Below the pieces are notes generated by a model. It did no database searches, had not been told where the DNA came from, and saw only the letters and a list, made by a program, of their open reading frames with translations. Positions 1 through 7,486 of a stretch of DNA of 64,000 nucleotides are shown piece after piece (position 1 is the stretch's first letter; every line of letters starts with the position of its first letter). The translations under genes and the position numbers were made by a program. This stretch comes from Actinomadura nitritigenes. Its GTDB lineage: Bacteria > Actinomycetota > Actinomycetes > Streptosporangiales > Streptosporangiaceae. The DNA is taken from contig NZ_JAGEOK010000002.1 in the NCBI RefSeq assembly GCF_017573545.1, positions 1 through 64,000 on the forward strand, given 5' to 3'.

Positions 1-1
1 G

Positions 2-136
2 AACAAGTCCCGCGAATGGAAGCTCGCCGCCCAGCGCATGGCCACCGCCGTCTCCGGCATGAGCAAGGTCATCGGCGAATCCCACGACATCCACCTCGGC
101 GCCGAACGCCAGAACACCGCCATGTGGAGCGCCTGA
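2..136 (+). CDS. C-terminal fragment of an unidentified helical protein
   Basis: An open frame enters from the left edge and stops at TGA 134-136, giving the last 44 residues of a protein that ends in TAMWSA. The fragment is polar and probably alpha-helical (a run of Lys, Arg, Glu, Ala and Met). It ends 23 bases before the next start, so it is likely the preceding gene of the same type VII secretion operon. I do not recognise the family from this fragment. Confidence 0.5.
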   Translation, partial: NKSREWKLAAQRMATAVSGMSKVIGESHDIHLGAERQNTAMWSA

Positions 137-159
137 CCCACCCCCAAGGACGACCGCCC

Positions 160-621
160 ATGCCTCCCCACGATCCTCCGCCCGACGACCTGACCCAGCT
201 CCTGTTCCCCCACGGATCTCCCCCGCCTGGCTCTCCCGCGACGCCCCCGAGTCCCGCACCCACGTCTCAGCCACCCGCCACCAGCCCCCCGTCCCGAGGC
301 GCCGGCAAGTACGAGGTCCGCCGCCGCGAACTCCTCAAGGTCGCCGACGAGATGCGCAACGACATCAAGGCCGTAGAACAGGCCGTCCAAGCCCTCAAGA
401 TCCAGGTCCACGAGGTAGGCGGCTGGGACGTAGCGCAACAACTCGCCTCCAAAGTCAACACCGCCCACACCAACATGCTGGACGCCCTCGGCCTCTTCGT
501 GCGGGGGTGCTACACCGAAGCCAGTCGAATAGAGGCCGCCGCCAAGACCTATGGCAAGGCTGAGGGGGAGGCGGGGGCGGCCGCCCGCACGGCAACACCT
601 AAGAACGTCACCCCGTGGTAG
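160..621 (+). CDS. WXG100/ESX-like small helical protein (T7SS locus)
   Basis: Protein of 153 residues. The ATG at 160 is chosen because AAGGA lies nine bases upstream; the frame is open further upstream but overlaps the preceding gene. Residues 1-45 are a proline-rich low-complexity segment. The rest is a predicted helical hairpin with a GGW element between helices and, near the end, the signal-like YGKAE (Y-x3-E), which fits the T7SS export pattern. Length is above the usual 100 of WXG100 proteins because of the Pro-rich head. The close spacing with a proline-rich substrate-like gene and a mycosin downstream supports an ESX role. A direct function cannot be stated; it could be a secreted partner or a chaperone-like protein. 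Confidence 0.6.
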   Translation: MPPHDPPPDDLTQLLFPHGSPPPGSPATPPSPAPTSQPPATSPPSRGAGKYEVRRRELLKVADEMRNDIKAVEQAVQALKIQVHEVGGWDVAQQLASKVNTAHTNMLDALGLFVRGCYTEASRIEAAAKTYGKAEGEAGAAARTATPKNVTPW

Positions 622-661
622 TCGAAGTCAGAGGAGAGTTGATCGGACTGAGGTACCTGCC

Positions 662-2041
662 TTGACCCTGCATCAGTTTGAGCGCGGCATCCGGCCTGGC
701 ACCCTCGGCCCCGGTGATCCTGCTCAGTACGACTACCTGACCATCAAGTCCTTCTTCGCGGGTGTCAAGCCGGGCGATCTCGAGGGCCTACAGCAGGCCT
801 ACACCACGTTGCAGAACGCCCTTCAGGACCTGGAGCGGCGGCTGGGACAGCACACCAGGCGTCTGAACGAGATTTGGAGCGGGGACGCACAGCAGTCCGG
901 CACGGCCGAGATCAAACAGCTCGCCGAGAACGCCGCCGCGATCGCCAAAGCAGGCGGCCAGTTCGGGACGGCGATGTCGAGCGGAGCCGCCGCCCTCCGG
1001 ACCCCGCCCCCGATCCCGGCGCCGACGGGCCCGGGAGGCGTTGTGCCGGGGCTTCTCGGCGAGGCCGCCGCATCGCCAGCCGACACCAAAGCCGCCCAGG
1101 AAGCTCTGGCCAAGACCAACACGTCCCTCGCCTCCGCCTTCGACCAGATCCCCGCCAGACTGGCTCTCGGCCTCCCACCGGATTCCAAGGGAGGTACTCC
1201 CTACCTTGGAGCCGGAGGGGGACGGGCGCCCGGTGGGGTTCCCGCTGCCGGTGCTCCGGGGGCCAGTACCGGCCTCCCGGGCGTCAGCGCTCCAACCCCT
1301 GACGGTGAAACAAACGCGACTGGATCAACGCCGACGTCCGCTCCGGAACACTCCTCGGGGCCGCGAACGATCGGGGCGCCTTCCCAGGGCCCCGGGACAT
1401 CGCTCCCAGCACCATCACACAGCGGGACCCCCACGGACCTGGCGGGCTCAGGCCCTGGTTTCAGCCAGCACCCAGGGACGGCGCCCGATTCGCCAGGCGT
1501 GAAGACTCCACATCAAGACAGCCACACCGTCCCTGGCCTCGGACGGGTCCCTCCCGCAGTTGGAGGCGCACCATGGCCGCCAGCCGGGACGGGCAGTCCA
1601 CCTGTGGCTTCACCGCCGTCGGCAGGACGCGAAAATCCTCGCCTCCCCCTGTTCTCGGAGCCGGACCCGCAGGGCGGACAGCCAGCCCTGGAGGCTCCGA
1701 ATCGCATGTCGTCCCGGGGAGTCATAGGCGGCAACGAATACAGGGGACTGGGAAGCGTCGGTCAGAGGCATACTTTGCCCTCCAGCGCCATCGAAGGGCC
1801 AGGGCAGGTGCCCTCTCGAGGCGTACTTCGCAACGGCGTCCTACAACCGGCCAACGAGGGCGCTGCCGGCAACGGACTGCCCATGGCCGGAGGCGTTGGA
1901 CTCAGCGGCCGGAATGGGGAAAGAGCGAGAGACGTCTACGTTGCCGAAGACAATTCACTCTGGGAAGACGAAACCGAGTTCTCACCTAGAGTCATCGGCA
2001 AATATGACCAGACCACGAGAAATGCGACTCATGGTAGCTGA
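662..2041 (+). CDS. Proline/glycine-rich T7SS substrate-like protein with N-terminal WXG-type helices
   Basis: Protein of 459 residues starting at TTG 662, supported by GAGG eight bases upstream; an upstream in-frame start at 551 would lie inside the previous gene. Residues 1-100 form a helical domain with IWSGDAQ, a WxG turn between two long amphipathic helices, as in WXG100/PPE-like export modules. From about residue 110 to 400 the protein is Pro/Gly/Ser/Thr-rich and probably disordered, followed by a short acidic tail with WEDE. No enzymatic domain is visible. The gene overlaps the mycosin start by 11 bp. By analogy with PPE or EspB-type proteins it is probably exported by the ESX system and may act at the cell surface; this is inference from architecture and context. 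Confidence 0.6.
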   Translation: MTLHQFERGIRPGTLGPGDPAQYDYLTIKSFFAGVKPGDLEGLQQAYTTLQNALQDLERRLGQHTRRLNEIWSGDAQQSGTAEIKQLAENAAAIAKAGGQFGTAMSSGAAALRTPPPIPAPTGPGGVVPGLLGEAAASPADTKAAQEALAKTNTSLASAFDQIPARLALGLPPDSKGGTPYLGAGGGRAPGGVPAAGAPGASTGLPGVSAPTPDGETNATGSTPTSAPEHSSGPRTIGAPSQGPGTSLPAPSHSGTPTDLAGSGPGFSQHPGTAPDSPGVKTPHQDSHTVPGLGRVPPAVGGAPWPPAGTGSPPVASPPSAGRENPRLPLFSEPDPQGGQPALEAPNRMSSRGVIGGNEYRGLGSVGQRHTLPSSAIEGPGQVPSRGVLRNGVLQPANEGAAGNGLPMAGGVGLSGRNGERARDVYVAEDNSLWEDETEFSPRVIGKYDQTTRNATHGS

Positions 2042-3218
2042 TCTTTCTGTTCGGCGAGCCCTCTGGTCGAGGATCACCTTGGCCACCGCCATATCCCTGC
2101 CGTTTCTCCTCCTCGACTGTCCTTTGGCCCAGGCAGCGCCCCGGCCACGTGCAGAGGAGTGGTGGTTCGAGGCATGGCAGATAACTCAAAAAGTATGGCC
2201 GCTGACCGAAGGCGAGGGCATCACCATAGGTCTGATCGACACCGGAGTGGAGGCACGGCTTCCAGAACTCCGTGGCGTAGTGCTCCCTGGCAAGGACTTC
2301 GCCGGCCCGTCCGACCACGAAGGGCGGGTGGACACTGATTCGGAGCTAGGTGGGCATGGAACCGGGATGGCGGCCCTGATCTCGGGCCAGGGCTCCGGCA
2401 GCGGGATGGTCGGTATCGCCCCGAAAAGTCGCATTCTGCCTATCAGTAAGGTGAGCGGCGACTATGAGAAGCCGATCCGCTACGCCGTGGATCACGGCGC
2501 CAAGGTGATCAACATGTCGGAGGGCGTCCCTACCGGCAGTTGTCCGAGCAGCGTGCAGGCTGCGGTGGACTATGCCATCCAGCACGACGTGGTCATCGTC
2601 GCGGCTGCAGGAAACGATGCACACCTCGACTCGACAGACACCCCCGCCAACTGCTCTGGAGTTCTCGCCGTAGGAGGGATCGATGCTCACCTTTCCCCCT
2701 GGCAGGACTCAACACCGGGCCCCAATGTCATGATCGCCGCTCCGAGTGTCTCCGTAGGATCAATTGGCAAGGCGGGGGTGTTCAGTCCGGGAGGCAACGG
2801 AACGAGCTCGGCGACGGCCCTCACCTCGGGTGTCGTCGCCCTGCTGAGGTCTCACTTCCCTCGCATGTCCGGACGAGAGATCGTTCAACGCATGCTGGCC
2901 ACCGCGCGAGACGTAGGCCCCAAGGGCCGGGATGAGAAGACCGGCTACGGCGCCCTGATCCCCTACAAGGCCTTGACCGCTCACGTGCCTGCCGACTTCC
3001 CAAACCCGGTGTACAGCAAGTCAAGATCCACTACATCACAAAAAAACGCAGGAAAGACTGAAATCCTCCACAGGAGGGAGTCGCCCTCGCATGCCGTGAG
3101 ATCATCACCTCATGACGAATCTACAACGTGGGCGATAGTCTTAATCGCGACAACCATCGCCCTGCTTACCATCACAGGACTGACCTACGCCGCCTTCAGA
3201 CATCGGAGGTCCACTTAG
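2031..3218 (+). CDS. mycP: Type VII secretion-associated serine protease (mycosin, S8 family)
   Basis: Protein of 395 residues. Start ATG 2031 is preferred because GAGA lies ten bases upstream and it overlaps the previous stop; ATG 2022 and 2004 are alternatives. A signal peptide covers residues 1-36. The subtilisin triad is visible: Asp70 in GLIDTGVE, His109 in GGHGTGMAAL, Ser259 in GNGTSSATA, with oxyanion Asn195 in AAAGND. A Ser/Thr/Lys-rich linker leads to one C-terminal transmembrane helix (about 365-387) and a short FRHRRST tail. This is the layout of MycP proteases, which sit in the cytoplasmic membrane with the protease outside and are needed for ESX secretion. Within the window it is the best evidence that the first 6 kb are a T7SS locus; the core Ecc components are not here. 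Confidence 0.9.
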   Translation: MVADLSVRRALWSRITLATAISLPFLLLDCPLAQAAPRPRAEEWWFEAWQITQKVWPLTEGEGITIGLIDTGVEARLPELRGVVLPGKDFAGPSDHEGRVDTDSELGGHGTGMAALISGQGSGSGMVGIAPKSRILPISKVSGDYEKPIRYAVDHGAKVINMSEGVPTGSCPSSVQAAVDYAIQHDVVIVAAAGNDAHLDSTDTPANCSGVLAVGGIDAHLSPWQDSTPGPNVMIAAPSVSVGSIGKAGVFSPGGNGTSSATALTSGVVALLRSHFPRMSGREIVQRMLATARDVGPKGRDEKTGYGALIPYKALTAHVPADFPNPVYSKSRSTTSQKNAGKTEILHRRESPSHAVRSSPHDESTTWAIVLIATTIALLTITGLTYAAFRHRRST

Positions 3219-3324
3219 TAGGCAATCAATGCAATCAACGCGAAATACGATTGCCGTCATACGGCATGACATATCTCGCGTCGCAAATAAATTTCAGACC
3301 TTAAGTAGAATCGAAAGATTTCAT

Positions 3325-3804
3325 ATGCCAAGCAGCAAGCACCCGTTACGAGAACTTCTGAATGAGAGTACACCGACTGCCCCGAGCACCTACAAGGAGG
3401 TGGCAGAGCGCCTACATTTAACCGATCCCGCCAAGGCCCAGCAAATGTCTGGTCAGCAGACTGCTGATACTAGCCAGACCGACGTTCGGAATGCCGGACA
3501 CGAAGAAGCGTTAGAGATTTTTGTGCCGGTCGCGGCTGCGGAAGACACGACGCCCGGCGAACAAGAAGTTCGCTACGAAGTGCGGCAACTTCCAAATGGA
3601 AATCCTGTCCTGCCGATTTACACTAGCGAATCTTTGCTGGCGAACTCCCTCGGCGACGAGCAAAGTTATGCCCGCATCGAAATCATTCGACTTCTCAAGC
3701 AGATCGGAGGCCGTGTTCCGTTGGTAGTGAACCCCGTTTTGACCGGCAATCCGGGGCAGCAAACAACACCATCTCACAGAAAGGCGAGAAATGACAGGTT
3801 ATAA
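3325..3804 (+). CDS. SseB/SAV_915-like protein within the T7SS locus
   Basis: Protein of 159 residues from ATG 3325, with GAAAG about seven bases upstream; a longer frame from 3229 has no such support. Residues 1-70 are polar and low-complexity. Residues 75-145 resemble the SseB N-terminal/SAV_915-type fold: an EIFVPVA strand, then PVLPIYTS followed by a helix with SLLANSLGDEQ, and VPLVVNPV near the end. Such domains are common beside T7SS and WXG genes in actinomycetes, where they are thought to bind partner proteins; no catalytic residues are expected. Its end overlaps the next gene by 14 bp, so the two are probably translated together. Base composition is more A+T-rich than the window average. 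Confidence 0.5.
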   Translation: MPSSKHPLRELLNESTPTAPSTYKEVAERLHLTDPAKAQQMSGQQTADTSQTDVRNAGHEEALEIFVPVAAAEDTTPGEQEVRYEVRQLPNGNPVLPIYTSESLLANSLGDEQSYARIEIIRLLKQIGGRVPLVVNPVLTGNPGQQTTPSHRKARNDRL

Positions 3805-4123
3805 TGTATACACCGACTCGCTCATCTATGCTGGAGCGAATTTTAAGCGTGTCGCCATCGAGTACAAAAAGAACATGCCGCAGAGCGGGCTCGGGAAGCC
3901 AACTGCCGGCGACGGCCAGGTCGATGAAATCATGCATAATACGGTGCAGATGCTTACCTTACTCCACGGCATGGTCGCCGATGCCACCTGGCAGCACGGA
4001 GAAAAGCTGCAGTTGGCGGCCGAAAACTATCAGGCCAAGGAGGCCACCATGACAGAGTTGCTTCAGGCTGCCGTGAAGGTTATCACCATTCCCGGATCCG
4101 TACCCGACCTGGGAAAGGACTGA
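3791..4123 (+). CDS. EsxA/WXG100-like secreted protein
   Basis: Protein of 110 residues from ATG 3791, with AAAGG seven bases upstream, starting inside the end of the previous gene. It is close to the canonical WXG100 length. A long first helix ends near TWQHG, a W-x-x-G turn in place of WxG, and the second helix carries YQAKE, matching the Y-x3-D/E export signal. Established knowledge: ESX substrates are small helical-hairpin dimers exported by EccC-containing machines. The partner could be the 304-residue protein downstream. The tail (VITIPGSVPDLGKD) is unusual for a canonical EsxA. Confidence 0.65.
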   Translation: MTGYNVYTDSLIYAGANFKRVAIEYKKNMPQSGLGKPTAGDGQVDEIMHNTVQMLTLLHGMVADATWQHGEKLQLAAENYQAKEATMTELLQAAVKVITIPGSVPDLGKD

Positions 4124-4128
4124 TACCT

Positions 4129-5043
4129 TTGCCGCCGAATCCAGATCCACCGGCCCGTCCTCTGGCCAAATTTCCCGAGGCAACGGTCCCCGAGACACGG
4201 CAACCATTGCCAACTACGTGGATGCATTACATACGAGGCGACTTTACTGGTATGTATGAACTGGCAGGTCGACTCTACAGCATCGCAAAGGAGGGGAACC
4301 CGGCCGTCATCCAACTGACAAAGCAGGTTAACGACCTGATTGGCCAGGACCATGATCAGTGGTCAGGCAGATCGGCGTCCGCTTTCAGGGCGAGTTATGG
4401 GCAGGATGCGGCGATCATGACGGCAGTCAATCGCATTGCGAGCGCAGTCGGAGGGGTGATCGATAAACTCGCGTGCAGGCTGGCGGAAATCGAGCACGGC
4501 ATCGACCAGCAATTAGAGGTAGGCTTTGCGGCTGGCTACTTTGTGCAAGATGAAGCCTTCCGCAGAACTAATTATCCTTCGCCTCCTGCCGGCCCAAGCC
4601 AGTACACAGAGATGGCGAAAGCCTTCAATGACTATCTCGCGAATGCTTATAAGGAGGCCGACGAAGCACGGAAACTCGCCGCGACCGAACTCGCCACCTT
4701 GGCTGGCGCGCTGGACGAGGGGCTCAGATACTACCAGGGAAAGTCACCTCTCTCTGGGGCACTAGACCCGGGTGGACTCCTCAATCAAGGAGAAAAACAT
4801 TGGTACGCCCCCAAGGCAACCGATGCCCACAATAAGTATATTGATCAAATAAAAAAACTGAAGAGTTCTGGGACCGATCTCGGTTCGGCCATCGGCGACA
4901 TGCAGAAGATCGGGGACGGAGTCCAGCAGGTAGGTGATGTAGTGAGCCAAATCAAGCCCATAGAAAAATATGGGACCACCATCAGCGAAGTGGGCTCCAT
5001 CATCTCACAAATCGGCGGGTTCGCGGCACTCGTCGCCAAGTAG
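4129..5043 (+). CDS. WXG-domain protein with long helical C-terminal region (T7SS substrate-like)
   Basis: Protein of 304 residues starting at TTG 4129, five bases after the preceding stop, with GGAAAGGA upstream. Residues 30-130 form a WXG-type hairpin: a helix with YELAGRLYSIA, the turn QWSGRSASAF (WxG), and a long second helix. YKEAD (Y-x3-D) follows at about residue 178. The C-terminal third is helical with a hydrophobic stretch GSIISQIGGFAALVAK at the very end. No toxin domain is seen. The gene lies in the A+T-rich part of the window. It may be an exported hairpin protein or an ESX-associated structural protein. Confidence 0.6.
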   Translation: MPPNPDPPARPLAKFPEATVPETRQPLPTTWMHYIRGDFTGMYELAGRLYSIAKEGNPAVIQLTKQVNDLIGQDHDQWSGRSASAFRASYGQDAAIMTAVNRIASAVGGVIDKLACRLAEIEHGIDQQLEVGFAAGYFVQDEAFRRTNYPSPPAGPSQYTEMAKAFNDYLANAYKEADEARKLAATELATLAGALDEGLRYYQGKSPLSGALDPGGLLNQGEKHWYAPKATDAHNKYIDQIKKLKSSGTDLGSAIGDMQKIGDGVQQVGDVVSQIKPIEKYGTTISEVGSIISQIGGFAALVAK

Positions 5044-5079
5044 CGAGTTGAGATGATCCAAGAATTGTAAGGACTGTTG

Positions 5080-5820
5080 ATGACGAGAAACCTCAAAGAT
5101 GGGTCACGAAAAAAAGTCTTCCTTTGCATTGCATGCGGCGGCCTTTTGATCCCAATCGCCCTGATTGCACTGTGGCTGCAACCTTGGCAGTCCCACAAGC
5201 AAGCTACCAGCACCCCTCGAAAGGTGAGTTCCCCGGCTGCCGCGGTTCTGAGCTCGGACGGGCTTGTACTGCAGCTCCCAGAGGCTGGTGACATTCTCCG
5301 CAAGAGCCTGCCCGCAAGCGCAGCAGACTTGAAGGAAAACCCCGACCCCTTCAACAACCTGCGCCAGGAATTATATTACACCTGGCAGTCGTTCGCTGCA
5401 GACAGAAGTCGATTCCTGTCCGTTCGCATACATCGACTGGCAAGCCGAAAAGAGGCCGAGCAAGCCTATACGTACAAGCTACAGCATTCACAACGTGATC
5501 ATTCAAAAGCCAAGGGGGACGGTGGAGCGAACACCGGAGCTGCCACATCTATCTCAAATATGGGCGATGCGGCATTCTCACTCCCAATTTCGCAGAAGAT
5601 GACCGGGAACACCTACGACGACAATCGCAAGTATGACGTTCACGGCACCTATCTTTACTGTCGCACCAAGAATGTAACTATCGAGGTGTTCTGGGAGGGA
5701 GCTCAGACATCGAGTGCTTCCTCTGAACATTCGGCGCCCACTTCCGATATTTTTAGTTACGCTCAAACCACAAGGGATGCGCGCAACATAGTTGCGTCCG
5801 TGGTCAGAGCCATGGAGTAA
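5080..5820 (+). CDS. Membrane-anchored extracytoplasmic protein of unknown function (T7SS locus)
   Basis: Protein of 246 residues. ATG 5080 is preferred over the adjacent TTG 5077 because AAGGA is six bases upstream. A short basic N-terminus (RNLKDGSRKK) precedes one hydrophobic helix at about 12-35, then a Ser/Thr/Pro linker and a roughly 180-residue domain predicted to be outside the cell. The domain contains an alternating strand/helix pattern and ends with a helix (ARNIVASVVRAME). It has the look of actinobacterial extracellular lipoprotein or DUF3558-like folds, but I cannot assign a family. It is the last gene of the cluster; a small hairpin follows at 5883. Confidence 0.55.
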   Translation: MTRNLKDGSRKKVFLCIACGGLLIPIALIALWLQPWQSHKQATSTPRKVSSPAAAVLSSDGLVLQLPEAGDILRKSLPASAADLKENPDPFNNLRQELYYTWQSFAADRSRFLSVRIHRLASRKEAEQAYTYKLQHSQRDHSKAKGDGGANTGAATSISNMGDAAFSLPISQKMTGNTYDDNRKYDVHGTYLYCRTKNVTIEVFWEGAQTSSASSEHSAPTSDIFSYAQTTRDARNIVASVVRAME

Positions 5821-5882
5821 CGCTTGCGCATAGTCGATGCCAGGGTCTCAGAGGACTCTTCCCTCGGCAATAAGTGCCAAAG

Positions 5883-5901
5883 CTCAAGGCCAATCCTTGA
5901 G
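5883..5901 (+). terminator. Short inverted repeat after the T7SS cluster
   Basis: Perfect 7-bp stem CTCAAGG/CCTTGAG with a CCAAT loop, 62 bases after the stop of the last T7SS gene. There is only a weak T-rich tail, so termination activity is uncertain. Confidence 0.35.
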
Positions 5902-6226
5902 AGAATTTGAACTACATATCCCTCGGATACGGTCAGGGTAGTGGCGCTATGCGGGGCAGGGTGGGTTGGCAGCGCCGAGATGGAGGCATCGCAAGTTCCG
6001 GGGGAGCGTGACGGGCTGGTGATGACGAATGTAGAGCGGCGTTTGTGTTGCTGCGAGCGGAGTTGGCCAAGGTGGTCATCTCGGTACAGGTGTGGTGGAG
6101 AGGGCTCGGGAATTGGGGGCTCGGTGATGGTCGGCCGTTGGCAGTCGCAGTGCGGGGCTCAATAGCGGCTGGGTTGCGCAGGCTGGTGCGGGGACGCTGG
6201 TGGTTGAGAGCTCGAAGCCGCGCCGC

Positions 6227-6285
6227 GGGGGTGGGCGGGGACGGGTTTGTGGGGGTGGGCTTCGGTTGGGGGGACGCTGGGCGGG
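6227..6285 (+). other. Cluster of G-tracts in the 5821-6298 intergenic region
   Basis: The 478-base gap 5821-6298 holds no convincing gene on either strand; long open frames there are Arg/Pro/Gly-rich artefacts. Its right end carries nine runs of three or more G on the coding strand, at 6227-6231, 6233-6235, 6237-6240, 6243-6245, 6251-6255, 6257-6259, 6268-6273, 6279-6281 and 6283-6285. Spacers are mostly 1-8 bases, which fits one or two G-quadruplexes just upstream of the glycosyltransferase start. Confidence 0.5.
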
Positions 6286-6298
6286 CATTTGGGATCGC

Positions 6299-7486
6299 AT
6301 GGAGATACCGCGGACTCTGGTCCTCAGCGGGCACTTCCCCCCGGAGTCGGGCGGGGTCCAGACGTTCACCTGGGAGCTGGTGCGGCGGTTGCCCGCCGAC
6401 CGGGTGGTGGTGGTCGCGCCGGCGCGGGTGGGGGCGGCGGTTTTCGATGCGGGGTTGGACTTTCCGGTGGTGCGGCGGCGCGGCTACCTGCTGTTCAGGG
6501 GGCTGCGGCGGCTCGTCGCCGAGTATGGGGTCGACGCGGTGTGGATCACGGCCGTGGCGCCGTTCGGGCTCTACGCGCCGCTGGTGCGGGCCGCAGGGGT
6601 GGGGCGGATCATCGGGTCGACGCACGGGCAGGAGCTGGGGTGGTTCCGGGCGCCGCCGACGCGGGCGGCGCTGCGGGCGGCGGCCCGGTCATTCGATGCG
6701 CTCACCTATCTCAGCCCCGGGACGCTTCCGGGGCTGAGGGAGGTTGCCGGTGACCGGGCGGGGCTGGTGCAGATGTCCGGTGCGGTGGACACGGGCCGGT
6801 TCCGGCCGGGGCTGGACGGGGCGCGGGTCCGGTGGCGGCACGGGCTGGGAAAAGGGCCGGTGGTGCTGAGCGTGGCGCGGCTGGTGCGAAGGAAGGGCCA
6901 TGACGTGCTGCTGCGCGCGTGGCGGGACGTGGTTCGCAGAAGGCCGGACGCGCGGCTGGTGATCGTGGGAGACGGGCCGATGCGGCGGCGGCTCGCGGAG
7001 TCGGCGAGGGAGGCGGGCGGGTCGGTCACGCTGGCCGGGACGGTGCCGGCGGCGGACCTGCCGTACTACTACGCGGCCGCCGACGTGTTCACGCTGCCGT
7101 GCCGGGACGCCAGGCGGGGGCTGCAGACCGAGGGGCTTGGGCTGTCGGTGCTGGAGGCGTCCGCGGCGGGCGTGCCGGTCGTGGTGGGCCGGTCGGGCGG
7201 CAGCCCGGAGGCCCTGGTGGACGGGCGGACGGGCGTGCTGGTCGACGCGTCGCGTCCGGACGAGCTGGCGCTCGCGCTGCACCGGCTGCTGGCGTCGCCC
7301 GGACGGGCGGCGGCGATGGGCGCGGCCGGGCGGGAATGGGTACGCGGAAGGTGGAGCTGGGACGCCGCCGCGGCCCGGCTCGCGGCGCTGCTGGACGACC
7401 GCCCGATCCGCGATCGTCCCGTCGGCGACCTCCCCCGTAGCCGGACCCCGTGGACGGAAACCGCATGGCATTCAAGGAGCAGCTGA
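6299..7486 (+). CDS. GT4-family glycosyltransferase (PimB-like mannosyltransferase)
   Basis: Protein of 395 residues. ATG 6299 is chosen because the protein then begins with the usual GT4 first strand (RTLVLSGHFPPESGGVQ); an upstream in-frame GTG would add 33 Arg/Gly-rich residues. N-terminal Rossmann half with the GGV acceptor loop; C-terminal half with SVARLVRRKGHD, the nucleotide-sugar region VIVGDGPMR, and the EGLGLSVLEASAAGVPVV element containing the E-x7-E motif of GT4 enzymes. It most resembles actinobacterial phosphatidylinositol mannoside mannosyltransferases (PimB'/MgtA group), which use GDP-mannose at the inner membrane face. The exact acceptor is not provable from sequence. The end overlaps the MFS gene start by 22 bp. 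Confidence 0.8.
   Translation: MEIPRTLVLSGHFPPESGGVQTFTWELVRRLPADRVVVVAPARVGAAVFDAGLDFPVVRRRGYLLFRGLRRLVAEYGVDAVWITAVAPFGLYAPLVRAAGVGRIIGSTHGQELGWFRAPPTRAALRAAARSFDALTYLSPGTLPGLREVAGDRAGLVQMSGAVDTGRFRPGLDGARVRWRHGLGKGPVVLSVARLVRRKGHDVLLRAWRDVVRRRPDARLVIVGDGPMRRRLAESAREAGGSVTLAGTVPAADLPYYYAAADVFTLPCRDARRGLQTEGLGLSVLEASAAGVPVVVGRSGGSPEALVDGRTGVLVDASRPDELALALHRLLASPGRAAAMGAAGREWVRGRWSWDAAAARLAALLDDRPIRDRPVGDLPRSRTPWTETAWHSRSS

Noticed and set aside
5933..6625. A 230-residue minus-strand frame over the intergenic gap
   Set aside because: Pro/Arg/His-rich, no ribosome-binding site, overlaps the well-supported glycosyltransferase.
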